From NCBI GenBank assembly GCA_017935825.1, contig JAGBGW010000076.1, positions 1 through 15,648 on the forward strand: a DNA stretch of 15,648 bases, written 5' to 3'. Under the pieces are notes generated by a model. That model worked only from the letters and a program-made list of their open reading frames with translations. It was not told the origin of the DNA and ran no database searches. Below are positions 1 through 5,534 of the stretch, one piece after another; position 1 is the stretch's first letter; every line of letters starts with the position of its first letter. This DNA is from Clostridia bacterium (lineage in GTDB: Bacteria; Bacillota; Clostridia; Christensenellales; Maliibacteriaceae). Made by a program: the position numbers and the translations under genes.

Positions 1-63
1 ATCGTGCGTAAACTGTCAATGATTGGCGGTTTATGACGAAAATATAAGATCGAGGTATCATCT

Positions 64-549
64 ATGGCAATCCTTGCAATCGCTTTCCTTGTTATCTGCG
101 TCATCGCAGCAGCAAAGGAATCCAAGATCACCGGTCTGTACAAGACCTTCGGCGTATACGGTCGCTTCACCGCATACCTGAGCCTGTTTGCTCCCATGGG
201 CATCGGCATGTTCATCGCATCCTTCTTCATGGATGACATCGGTGCAGAGCGCTGGATGTTCCTGGCAATGGGGCTGTTTGGCTGCCTGATCTGCGCATTC
301 GTGTACATCAAGTGCCCCGAATTCCTGAAGAAGAAGGTTATCTTTGCTCTGTTTGCATCCGGCTTCGGTCTTTGCATCAAGCTTTGCGTCTTTTTCATCG
401 CATCCGTATGGCGCCTGACCGGCCCTGCTGTTGTTGTCAGCGAAACCGGCGAGGAACTGTATGTATACCGCGGCGAAGTCTATAACGGTCGCGGCGAGCA
501 TATGGGCACTGCAAACGCAGATCGCACTGCTTATATTTCCAAAAACTAA
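64..549 (+). CDS. Predicted four-helix membrane protein of unknown function
   Basis: 161 residues. I do not recognise the family. Hydrophobic stretches at about residues 1-17, 35-56, 64-82 and 91-117 predict four membrane helices, followed by a soluble C-terminal tail of about 40 residues rich in Gly, Glu and Tyr. The first helix starts at residue 2, so it may act as an uncleaved signal anchor. Loops are short; the one between helices 1 and 2 is basic. The start is supported by GAGGT at 52-56, seven bases before the ATG. The gene stands alone: it ends 10 bases before a strong terminator and faces the convergent SDR gene. No catalytic motif is visible, so no function is proposed. The upstream region is cut by the window start, so an upstream partner cannot be excluded. 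Confidence 0.75.
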   Translation: MAILAIAFLVICVIAAAKESKITGLYKTFGVYGRFTAYLSLFAPMGIGMFIASFFMDDIGAERWMFLAMGLFGCLICAFVYIKCPEFLKKKVIFALFASGFGLCIKLCVFFIASVWRLTGPAVVVSETGEELYVYRGEVYNGRGEHMGTANADRTAYISKN

Positions 550-558
550 AGTAAAAAA

Positions 559-590
559 GAACCGTTTGGATTTCCAAACGGTTCTTTTTT
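559..590. terminator. Bidirectional intrinsic terminator
   Basis: Perfect 11-12 bp hairpin with arms GAACCGTTTGGA (559-570) and TCCAAACGGTTC (573-584). It is followed by a T-run (585-592) and preceded by an A-run (552-557). It sits between convergent genes and should stop transcription from both sides. Confidence 0.9.
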
Positions 591-600
591 TTGCAGTGAA

Positions 601-1329
601 TTACGCAAACGGCTCTGCGTTTGCGCGGTGCAGACGGATCTCGTCCACGATTGCGTTGGTGCGATGCTCTACGAAGAAAGCGGCAGCCTCTGCAATGTCC
701 TCGGGCAGCATGCAGATAGAAGGATCAAGGTCGGGGCGTACTTTTGCAACCATTTCGGTGTAAACACCACCGGGCGCAATGACGTGTACGCGCACGTCGT
801 CTTTGTAGACTTCGTTTGCAAGGGACTTGGAAAGACCCAGCACTGCGTGCTTGCTTGCAGCGTAGATGCTCTGCCAGGGGTAGCCCTTGTGTGCAACGAC
901 GGATGCGATGTTGATGATCTCGGCGTAGTCGCTTGCCTTCAGGTAGGGCATTGCGTACTTGCACATCAGGAAGGGTGCACGTACGTTGGTTGCGAATACG
1001 CGGTCAAATTCCTCTGCATCCACGTCCACCATGGGACCTGCCTGCACGATACCTGCGTTGTTGACAAGGATGTCGATGCCGCCCATTTGTTTAGCTGCGG
1101 TCTCAACGGCGTTGATGATCGCCTGCTCATCCAGAAGGTCGGTGAGGATGACGTAAGCTTTTACGCCCAGTGCTTCGCATTCTTTTGCAGTCTCCTGCAG
1201 CTTATCCTCGCTTCGTGCAACCAGTGCAACGTCGATGCCAAGGGAAGCAAACTTCTTTGCAATTGCCTTGCCGATGCCTGCGCCGGAACCGGTGATCACG
1301 GCGCGCTTGCCTTTGAGTTTTTCATTCAT
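601..1329 (-). CDS. Short-chain dehydrogenase/reductase (SDR) family oxidoreductase
   Basis: 242 residues, the usual length of a classical SDR. An NAD(P)-dependent, cytosolic oxidoreductase is expected; the substrate cannot be told from sequence. The cofactor motif TGxGxGIG is at residues 13-20 (TGSGAGIG) and the NNAG motif at 90-93. The full catalytic tetrad is present: Asn115, Ser143, Tyr156 and Lys160 in YAASK. The run VALVARSEDKL after strand 2 places Arg39 where NADP-preferring members often carry a basic residue, so NADP(H) use is possible but not proven. The start is supported by GGAGG about 11 bases upstream. A consensus promoter lies just upstream and the gene appears monocistronic, ending against the shared terminator. 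It resembles the 3-oxoacyl-ACP reductase-like group, but isolation from fab genes argues against a role in fatty acid synthesis. Confidence 0.93.
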   Translation of the reverse strand: MNEKLKGKRAVITGSGAGIGKAIAKKFASLGIDVALVARSEDKLQETAKECEALGVKAYVILTDLLDEQAIINAVETAAKQMGGIDILVNNAGIVQAGPMVDVDAEEFDRVFATNVRAPFLMCKYAMPYLKASDYAEIINIASVVAHKGYPWQSIYAASKHAVLGLSKSLANEVYKDDVRVHVIAPGGVYTEMVAKVRPDLDPSICMLPEDIAEAAAFFVEHRTNAIVDEIRLHRANAEPFA

Positions 1330-1362
1330 AAAAGTAGAACCTCCGAAACTGATGTTGGTTCT

Positions 1363-1391
1363 ATTATGCCTTTGTGATGCATGATTGTCAA
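1363..1391 (-). promoter_or_regulatory. Sigma-A-type promoter for the SDR gene
   Basis: On the minus strand, TTGACA (1386-1391), a 17-base spacer and CATAAT (1363-1368). The -35 is perfect and the -10 matches five of six. It lies about 34 bases upstream of the SDR start. Confidence 0.8.
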
Positions 1392-1435
1392 TGTTAAACG
1401 CCGTACCGGTTTTGGTTGAAAAGTGGCATAATGTG

Positions 1436-1464
1436 TTGAATTAAAGAAGATTATTTTATAAAAT
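1436..1464 (+). promoter_or_regulatory. Putative sigma-A promoter for the 298-residue membrane protein
   Basis: TTGAAT (1436-1441), a 17-base spacer and TAAAAT (1459-1464), in an AT-rich stretch about 48 bases upstream of the start codon at 1513. The -10 matches five of six bases. Confidence 0.55.
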
Positions 1465-1512
1465 AGAAATATATTTTATTTCACGCAAATCATTTGCGTA
1501 TTTGGAGGAATT

Positions 1513-2409
1513 ATGGAAAATAACTATCAGGCTCCCATGATGCAGCAGCCGCAGATGCAGCCGCCCATGCCCCCGATGCCCCAGCAGCCCAAGAAGAAGG
1601 GTAATGTCGGTCTGATCATCGCGATCGTTGCAGTTGCAATTGCAATCGTTGCGGTTTCCGCTTTTGGTCTTATGATGTTCGGCGGCTTTGGCTCCGGCAA
1701 GAAGGTGGAAAGCATTCTCAACGCTATTGCAGCTGATGACATGACCACTGCAATGCAAACCTATGAGTCCTTGAAGGAAAACGCACAGCAGGAGAATGCA
1801 CCTGCCTTTGCAGCTGCACTGGCAGATGCAGTTCGCGCAAACCCCTATAATGACGATGACAGCAATGGCTTTAACGAAGATGCTGTGGCTCGCTACATGG
1901 ATTACGGTGCATTTGCTGATGCCATCAACATGAGCGCATACGAGCCTGCTGCAGCAACATATATCGATGCTGTCTGCGCATTGGAACCCTATGTTGGCTA
2001 CAACCCCATTGTTCGTGCGACCCTTGAGATCTCCGATTATGTGATGAGCGGTCTGAACAACTGCACAACCGGCTTCAACTACATGTCCAGCAGTTATATG
2101 TACCTTGGCGCAGAATGCCTGGATGATGCAGTTGCGGATTTCGACAATGCACTGGCAATTCTCGGCGGCTATGATATGAGCGGCACCATGATGCAGGAAT
2201 ACTATGATGCGATCAAGGGCATGCGTGATGCAACGCAGCAGATCGCAGATGCAGGCCGCAGCGGTGATATGACCAGTCTGCTGGCAGCAACTGAAGAGTA
2301 TTCTACTTACATTGAGTCCTTCCAGAATGTGACCACCACCATGAGCAGTGTCATCGGTGAGATCATCGGTCTGATGGATGCAGTGGACAACGCATACGCA
2401 GCGCTGTGA
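1513..2409 (+). CDS. Single-pass membrane protein with Met/Pro/Gln-rich cytoplasmic tail and helical outer domain
   Basis: 298 residues; family not recognised. Residues 1-26 are dominated by Met, Pro and Gln. A KKK cluster (27-29) comes next, then one membrane helix at about 32-57 with many Ile, Val and Ala. By the positive-inside rule the tail is cytoplasmic and residues about 60-298 lie outside. The outer part is acidic, rich in Ala, Asp, Met and Tyr, and looks all-helical, possibly with TPR-like or coiled-coil packing (for example DAVADFDNALAILGG). There are few Lys or Arg residues, as expected for a surface domain, and only two or three Cys. The start has GGAGG at 1504-1508 with good spacing. 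The gene has its own promoter and terminator. A role in envelope sensing or scaffolding is only a guess. Confidence 0.82.
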   Translation: MENNYQAPMMQQPQMQPPMPPMPQQPKKKGNVGLIIAIVAVAIAIVAVSAFGLMMFGGFGSGKKVESILNAIAADDMTTAMQTYESLKENAQQENAPAFAAALADAVRANPYNDDDSNGFNEDAVARYMDYGAFADAINMSAYEPAAATYIDAVCALEPYVGYNPIVRATLEISDYVMSGLNNCTTGFNYMSSSYMYLGAECLDDAVADFDNALAILGGYDMSGTMMQEYYDAIKGMRDATQQIADAGRSGDMTSLLAATEEYSTYIESFQNVTTTMSSVIGEIIGLMDAVDNAYAAL

Positions 2410-2436
2410 TTTGGCGATACTGTAACACGTAAGGAA

Positions 2437-2467
2437 AAGAGATGGATTGAAAATCCATCTCTTTTTT
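2437..2467 (+). terminator. Intrinsic terminator
   Basis: Stem GAGATGGAT (2439-2447) pairs with ATCCATCTC (2453-2461), extended by flanking AA/TT pairs, loop TGAAA, followed by a T-run. It lies 28 bases after the stop of the membrane protein gene. Confidence 0.9.
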
Positions 2468-2564
2468 ATGTCATTCAAACAGGCAACGATTACGGCACCG
2501 TGCTGTGCTGACAGTATATGGCCATAGAAACGGGAATTTGAACTGCAAAAACATAGGACAGGGT

Positions 2565-2585
2565 TTTGTCCGACTATCGGACAAA
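2565..2585. repeat. Perfect 9-bp inverted repeat beside a terminator
   Basis: Arms TTTGTCCGA (2565-2573) and TCGGACAAA (2577-2585) around CTA. One base separates it from the terminator hairpin at 2587-2616. On the minus strand it would be copied just after that terminator. Confidence 0.6.
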
Positions 2586-2586
2586 G

Positions 2587-2616
2587 AAAAGCGGCAAGCT
2601 TAGCTTGCCGCTTTTT
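2587..2616 (-). terminator. Intrinsic terminator for the perR-rubrerythrin unit
   Basis: Stem of GCGGCAAGC (2591-2599) with GCTTGCCGC (2603-2611), extended by four A/T pairs, loop TTA. On the minus strand it is followed by TTTTCTTT. The sequence is near-symmetric, so it could work in both directions. Confidence 0.8.
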
Positions 2617-2678
2617 GTTTTCCAATTACACTTTGGGGAAAGTGATGTCTTTATGAGGTTTAAAGGTAGTTTGCGATA

Positions 2679-3224
2679 TTAGAAGTAGCGCTTGAGCAGG
2701 CCTTCGAAGCCGCGGCCGTGGCGGGCCTCGTCCTTAGCCATTTCGTGTACGGTGTCGTGGATTGCATCGTAGCCCAGGTCCTGAGCAAGCTTTGCAAGCT
2801 CGAACTTACCTGCGGTTGCGCCGCACTCTGCATCTGCGCGCAGCTCAAGGTTCTTCTTGGTGGAGGTGGTGACGACTTCGCCCAGCAGTTCAGCAAACTT
2901 TGCAGCATGCTCTGCTTCTTCGAATGCATAGCGCTTGTAAGCTTCTGCAACCTCGGGGTAGCCTTCACGCTCTGCAACGCGGCTCATTGCAAGGTACATG
3001 CCGACCTCGGAGCACTCGCCGTTGAAGTTCTGTACGAGACCTTCGTATACGCGCTCGTCGATGGTGCCCTTTGCGCCAACGCCTACAACGTGCTCGCAGA
3101 CGTAAACGCGCTCTTCATTCATCTCGTTGAATGCAGTGGAAGGAGCTTTGCAAATGGGGCATGCTTCGGGAGCAGAGTCGCCTTCGTGGATGTAACCGCA
3201 TACAGTGCAAACAAACTTTTTCAT
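2679..3224 (-). CDS. Reverse-type rubrerythrin (NADH peroxidase-like), rubredoxin plus di-iron ferritin-like domain
   Basis: 181 residues. Proteins of this layout reduce hydrogen peroxide in the cytosol of anaerobes, taking electrons from NADH through a partner. An N-terminal rubredoxin-like Fe(SCys)4 site is formed by Cys6, Cys9, Cys22 and Cys25 (residues 1-30). The ferritin-like four-helix domain follows (about 50-181), with di-iron ligand motifs at Glu70/Glu73, the EEAEH motif at 102-106, Glu133 and DEARH at 165-169. The rubredoxin part precedes the ferritin part, the reverse of classical rubrerythrin. The frame stays open upstream to 3314, but the ATG at 3222-3224 has an excellent GGAGG and begins exactly at the conserved MKKFVC, so I chose it. 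It lies 55 bases downstream of perR with no terminator between, which supports co-transcription and peroxide control. Confidence 0.95.
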   Translation of the reverse strand: MKKFVCTVCGYIHEGDSAPEACPICKAPSTAFNEMNEERVYVCEHVVGVGAKGTIDERVYEGLVQNFNGECSEVGMYLAMSRVAEREGYPEVAEAYKRYAFEEAEHAAKFAELLGEVVTTSTKKNLELRADAECGATAGKFELAKLAQDLGYDAIHDTVHEMAKDEARHGRGFEGLLKRYF

Positions 3225-3279
3225 GATTTTTTCCTCCAAGATTTTAGTTTTTAGATGTTGTTGTTTTTTGATTTCGATT

Positions 3280-3678
3280 TTAGTTGACCGCTTTTCTGCA
3301 ATCGGTGCAGACACCGCGCAGGATCAGTTCCTGCGATTCGATATTGTGACCATATTTTTCCGCCGCTTCGGCGATATGGTCGTCCTCCAGCCTGACGTCA
3401 AACAGGTCGATCACCTGATGACAGTTTCGGCAGATAAAGTGGGTGTGTTCGTCGATATTGGCATCGTATCGTTCCTGACCGGCAACGGTGGCGACGCTGA
3501 TGATCGTGCCGTCCTGCCGCATCTGTGAAAGATTGCGGTAGACTGTACCGAGGGAAAGATCGGGAAATTGCTCCTTCACCGTGGCGTAGAGCATTTCCGC
3601 TGATGGATGCTCGGTCGACGCTTGAAGCGCTTGGATCAACGCCTCACGTTTCTTGGAATAGCGTCTGGCCTTTTCCAT
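3280..3678 (-). CDS. perR: PerR-type Fur-family peroxide-sensing repressor
   Basis: 132 residues. Fur-family winged-helix repressor; the DNA-binding part is about residues 1-70, with the recognition helix around LSLGTVYRNL (41-50). Two CxxC pairs, Cys83/Cys86 and Cys124/Cys127, form the structural zinc site. Aligned to B. subtilis PerR, all five regulatory-metal ligands are present: His24 (H37), Asp72 (D85), His78 (H91), His80 (H93) and Asp91 (D104). Asp at the last position is the feature that separates PerR from Fur, which has Glu there, so a peroxide sensor is preferred over an iron sensor. A GGAGG lies directly upstream of the ATG. The protein is a little short at the N-terminus compared with B. 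subtilis PerR. The linked rubrerythrin and the palindrome at its own promoter support an autoregulated peroxide-defence unit. Confidence 0.93.
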   Translation of the reverse strand: MEKARRYSKKREALIQALQASTEHPSAEMLYATVKEQFPDLSLGTVYRNLSQMRQDGTIISVATVAGQERYDANIDEHTHFICRNCHQVIDLFDVRLEDDHIAEAAEKYGHNIESQELILRGVCTDCRKAVN

Positions 3679-3693
3679 TGGTTTCCTCCTTTG

Positions 3694-3716
3694 GTAACAA
3701 TAATGATTCCTGTTAC
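3694..3716. promoter_or_regulatory. Fur/PerR-type operator at the perR start site
   Basis: A 23-bp palindrome centred on G3705. Outer arms GTAACA (3694-3699) and TGTTAC (3711-3716) are perfect, and the core AATGATT (3702-3708) is symmetric; 9 of 11 pairs match. The core resembles the Per-box consensus (ATAATnATTAT). It covers the predicted transcription start and lies between the -10 box and the ribosome site, where a bound repressor would block perR and rubrerythrin. Confidence 0.65.
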
Positions 3717-3723
3717 TGGTTAG

Positions 3724-3752
3724 ATATTATCATGCCATAGGGGTCTTGTAAA
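3724..3752 (-). promoter_or_regulatory. Sigma-A promoter of perR-rubrerythrin
   Basis: On the minus strand, TTTACA (3747-3752), a 17-base spacer and TAATAT (3724-3729). An A/T-rich hairpin-forming tract (3757-3778) lies just upstream and could act as an UP element. Confidence 0.65.
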
Positions 3753-3797
3753 GTACTTTTTTCAATTTTTTTGAAAAATTTTTGAGCGGCGGGGGAG

Positions 3798-3827
3798 TTG
3801 GCTACAACGCCTGTGTTATGGTATGAT
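3798..3827 (+). promoter_or_regulatory. Putative promoter of the GmhA-like gene
   Basis: TTGGCT (3798-3803), an 18-base spacer and TATGAT (3822-3827), about 41 bases upstream of the start at 3869 and divergent from the perR promoter. Confidence 0.5.
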
Positions 3828-3868
3828 AAATGCAGCAAATCCATTACTTCATATAAAGGAGAAAGAAT

Positions 3869-4369
3869 ATGGACTACAAGGCACATATCCGCGATTATAT
3901 CGCCCGTGAGAAAGAAATTCTGGACATGCTGGACGTGGAGGCCATCGATGCTGCACTGAACAAGATCGTCGAGACCTTTGAAAATGAGGGTACCATCTAT
4001 ATCTTCGGCAACGGCGGCAGCGCATCCACCGCAAGCCATTTTGCCAACGACTTCAACAAGGGTATCTCCGAGTATACCGAAAAGAAGTTCCGCTTCATCT
4101 GCCTCAATGATAACGTCCCCACCGTTCCTGCCATTGCAAACGATATCGGTTATGAGGAAGTATACCGCTTCCAGCTGCGGGGCAAGCTGAACAAAAATGA
4201 CCTGGTCATCGGCATCACCGGCTACACCGGCGGCAAGGTCCGCGCTATGTGCGACTACAGCCTGCATGTACCTGTTGAAAACATGCAGCTGACCGAGGAC
4301 GTTCACATGATCTTCGACCACATGATGATGACCATCCTCTATCAGGTATGGGGCATCATCGGTCATTAA
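3869..4369 (+). CDS. SIS-domain sedoheptulose-7-phosphate isomerase (GmhA) homologue with apparent internal deletion
   Basis: 166 residues. GmhA converts sedoheptulose 7-phosphate to D-glycero-heptose 7-phosphate for surface glycan precursors in the cytosol. Clear family features are the first phosphate loop GNGGSAS (47-53), the AIANDIGYEEVY segment (88-99), ITGYTGGK (116-123), and a C-terminal VPVENMQLTEDVHMIFDH region with the family's Gln/Glu/His active-site residues. The family is normally about 190 residues. Here the segment holding the second loop (SGSGNS or STSGNS) and the next helix, about 26 residues, is absent: LVIG at 112-115 joins directly to ITGYTGG. That loop binds sugar phosphate, so activity is doubtful. 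The frame is intact and the promoter and ribosome site (AGGAGA, 3857-3862) look functional. It stands alone, with no other heptose gene nearby. It may be a recently deleted allele, a repurposed SIS protein, or an assembly error. Confidence 0.85.
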   Translation: MDYKAHIRDYIAREKEILDMLDVEAIDAALNKIVETFENEGTIYIFGNGGSASTASHFANDFNKGISEYTEKKFRFICLNDNVPTVPAIANDIGYEEVYRFQLRGKLNKNDLVIGITGYTGGKVRAMCDYSLHVPVENMQLTEDVHMIFDHMMMTILYQVWGIIGH

Positions 4370-4378
4370 TCAAACACC

Positions 4379-4411
4379 GTAGGGGCAGGATTTATCCTGC
4401 CTGCCCTTTTT
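4379..4411 (+). repeat. GTAGGGGC-headed hairpin repeat, copy A (also terminator-like)
   Basis: GTAGGGGCAGGAT then arms GGCAGGAT (4384-4391) and ATCCTGCC (4394-4401), ending TGCCC and a T-run. It starts ten bases after the GmhA-like stop and probably serves as its terminator. Confidence 0.7.
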
Positions 4412-4426
4412 ATATGGACAAATATC

Positions 4427-4457
4427 GTAGGGGCGGGCGTCACGACTGCCCTTTTTT
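4427..4457 (+). repeat. GTAGGGGC-headed hairpin repeat, copy B
   Basis: GTAGGGGCGGGCGTCACGAC followed by TGCCC (4447-4451) and six T. The stem is imperfect (GGGC with GCCC). It lies 20 bases after copy A and abuts copy C. Confidence 0.55.
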
Positions 4458-4484
4458 GTAGGGATCGACGCCCACGTCGATCCG
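4458..4484 (+). repeat. GTAGGG-headed hairpin repeat, copy C
   Basis: GTAGG then arms GGATCGACG (4462-4470) and CGTCGATCC (4475-4483), a perfect 9-bp stem with loop CCCA. Head as in copies A and B, stem sequence entirely different. Confidence 0.6.
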
Positions 4485-4505
4485 AAAAGGTCAAAGATCA
4501 AACGG

Positions 4506-4536
4506 AAAGACAAGGGGAAAACCTTTGTCTTTTTTC
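4506..4536 (+). terminator. Intrinsic terminator upstream of the hsp20 promoter
   Basis: Stem AAAGACAAGGG (4506-4516) with CCTTTGTCTTT (4522-4532), one G-T pair, loop GAAAA, followed by more T. It would isolate the hsp20 promoter from upstream transcription. Confidence 0.75.
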
Positions 4537-4624
4537 TTTGAAAAAATATCGCATGAAATTCAAAAACGGAAGAAAAACGGTGAAAAAACGAGAATGGGTT
4601 AGAAAACAGAAGGTCAAAAATAAA

Positions 4625-4641
4625 TCTGACCTTCCTTGACC
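4625..4641 (+). promoter_or_regulatory. Upstream CtsR-like operator
   Basis: TCTGACC-TTC-CTTGACC, a tandem heptamer repeat with a 3-base spacer. Against the CtsR consensus read on this strand (TTTGACY-NTN-TTTGACY) it has two mismatches. The spacer is identical to that of the downstream site. A lone GGTCAAA half-site lies at 4612-4618. Confidence 0.55.
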
Positions 4642-4671
4642 TAATGACAGCGATTCTTGACTTTATCTTAC

Positions 4672-4688
4672 TTTGACTTTCTTTGACG
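4672..4688 (+). promoter_or_regulatory. CtsR-like operator overlapping the hsp20 -35 box
   Basis: TTTGACT-TTC-TTTGACG. The CtsR consensus on this strand is TTTGACY-NTN-TTTGACY, so only the last base differs. The first heptamer contains the -35 hexamer, so binding would block RNA polymerase. CtsR is the class III heat-shock repressor of Firmicutes. Confidence 0.75.
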
Positions 4689-4701
4689 TTCGGGTTATAC
4701 T
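4673..4701 (+). promoter_or_regulatory. Sigma-A promoter of hsp20
   Basis: TTGACT (4673-4678), a 17-base spacer and TATACT (4696-4701); five of six matches in each box. Predicted start near 4708, giving a leader of about 80 bases. Confidence 0.8.
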
Positions 4702-4787
4702 AACAATGTCGAAAGGGACAGGGGATAAAACCTCGGGACCCGAGACACACTACCAAAGAAAAATAAGATAAATGGAGGAAAACAACC

Positions 4788-5225
4788 ATGATGTCTATGA
4801 TGCCTTATTACAACAACAAGCCCGCCCGTACCGCAACCAGCATGTTCTCCGACCCCTTCTTCCGCAGCTTCTTTGACACCGCCGATCTGGCAGGCAGCGC
4901 CGTGATGCGTGTGGACGTGCAGGAGAACGACTCCGCTTACCTGATGGAAGTTGACCTTCCCGGCGTCAAGCAGGAGGATATCGAGATCACCGTCAACGAC
5001 GACGTGCTCACCATCAGCGCCCAGATGAACACCCATAAGAAGGAATCCAAGAAGAACTACATCTACAACGAGCGCCGCGTGGGCAGCTATACTCGCCGAT
5101 TCAATCTGGAGGGTATCGCGCAGGATAACATCACTGCCACATACGAAAACGGCACCCTGACGCTCAACCTGCCCAAAGTCGAGCCTGCCAAGGCACCCGA
5201 ACCCAGAAAGATTGCCATCAACTAA
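4788..5225 (+). CDS. Hsp20/alpha-crystallin small heat-shock chaperone
   Basis: 145 residues, normal for bacterial Hsp20. It is an ATP-independent holdase that binds unfolding proteins in the cytosol and passes them to ATP-dependent chaperones. A variable N-terminal arm (about 1-38, rich in Met, Phe and Asn) precedes the alpha-crystallin domain (about 39-133). That domain includes the MEVDLPGVKQEDIEI stretch typical of the family and the signature ATYENGTLTLNLPK. The C-terminal IxI motif, IAI at 142-144, is used for oligomer assembly. GGAGG at 4774-4778 supports the first of several nearby ATGs. The gene is monocistronic. A consensus promoter overlapped by a CtsR-like operator points to heat induction by relief of CtsR repression; no CIRCE element is seen. 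Confidence 0.95.
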   Translation: MMSMMPYYNNKPARTATSMFSDPFFRSFFDTADLAGSAVMRVDVQENDSAYLMEVDLPGVKQEDIEITVNDDVLTISAQMNTHKKESKKNYIYNERRVGSYTRRFNLEGIAQDNITATYENGTLTLNLPKVEPAKAPEPRKIAIN

Positions 5226-5227
5226 CG

Positions 5228-5265
5228 TATCAAAATCACACTCCACCCCTCGTGTGAGTTTGATA
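5228..5265 (+). repeat. 13-pair imperfect inverted repeat after hsp20
   Basis: Arms TATCAAA-a-TCACAC (5228-5241) and GTGTGA-g-TTTGATA (5252-5265) pair fully apart from one A/G mismatch, with a 10-base C-rich loop. It begins two bases after the hsp20 stop. It lacks a T-run, so it may protect the mRNA 3' end rather than terminate. Confidence 0.6.
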
Positions 5266-5273
5266 AAGCTTTT

Positions 5274-5295
5274 GTGCCGTGCGCCATCACGGCAC
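5274..5295 (+). repeat. 8-bp perfect inverted repeat
   Basis: GTGCCGTG (5274-5281) and CACGGCAC (5288-5295) around CGCCAT. Confidence 0.55.
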
Positions 5296-5325
5296 GCCTC
5301 CTCAAGTGAATATGATATTAGTGCG

Positions 5326-5356
5326 AAGAAGGAAGGTCGAAAGATCTTCCTTCTTT
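5326..5356 (+). terminator. Likely hsp20 terminator
   Basis: A 13-bp stem, AAGAAGGAAGGTC (5326-5338) with GATCTTCCTTCTT (5343-5355), one G-T pair and a GAAA loop. The downstream side is T-rich but not a clean T-run. Confidence 0.6.
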
Positions 5357-5386
5357 GTGTTATCGTGATTTGTTTGGGGATCCTCT

Positions 5387-5412
5387 GTAGGGCGGGGGCT
5401 TGCTCCCGCCGC
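5387..5412 (+). repeat. GTAGGG-headed hairpin repeat, copy D
   Basis: GTAGG followed by arms GGCGGGGGC and GCTCCCGCC, almost fully paired. Same head as copies A-C and E. Confidence 0.6.
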
Positions 5413-5473
5413 AACCTTTGAATTTTTGATGTGGTTTGAAAGAACAAATTTATCGTATTACAATAAAAACATG

Positions 5474-5501
5474 TTGACAAACGGATATTGCGCAGTATAA
5501 T
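5474..5501 (+). promoter_or_regulatory. Consensus sigma-A promoter of the DUF2975-HTH-VOC operon
   Basis: TTGACA (5474-5479), a 16-base spacer and TATAAT (5496-5501); both boxes are perfect. The leader to the first start codon is about 27 bases. Confidence 0.88.
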
Positions 5502-5534
5502 AAAGGCAAATACGAAGCCTATGAGGTGATCGAT

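Larger units (their letters stand above)
4370..4787. other. 418-base intergenic region between the GmhA-like gene and hsp20
   Basis: No coding potential seen. In order it holds three hairpin repeats (4379-4484), a terminator (4506-4536), an A-rich stretch (4537-4611), two CtsR-like sites (4625-4641, 4672-4688), the hsp20 promoter (4673-4701), and a leader with a small CTCGGG/CCCGAG hairpin (4732-4744). Confidence 0.7.
5226..5534. other. 309-base intergenic region with a chain of four hairpins
   Basis: No gene seen. It holds successive inverted repeats at 5228-5265, 5274-5295, 5326-5355 and 5387-5412, then an AT-rich stretch and the promoter at 5474-5501. Confidence 0.65.

Noticed and set aside
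3225..3314. N-terminal extension of the rubrerythrin frame
   Set aside because: It overlaps the end of perR, lacks a ribosome site, and the conserved rubredoxin start MKKFVC with GGAGG lies at 3224.
3869..4369. Frameshifted pseudogene explanation for the short GmhA homologue
   Set aside because: The missing block is a multiple of three and both flanks stay in the same frame; an in-frame deletion fits better.
4489..4502. Additional CtsR site at GGTCAAAGATCAAA
   Set aside because: The two heptamers are adjacent without the required three-base spacer, and it lies upstream of a terminator.
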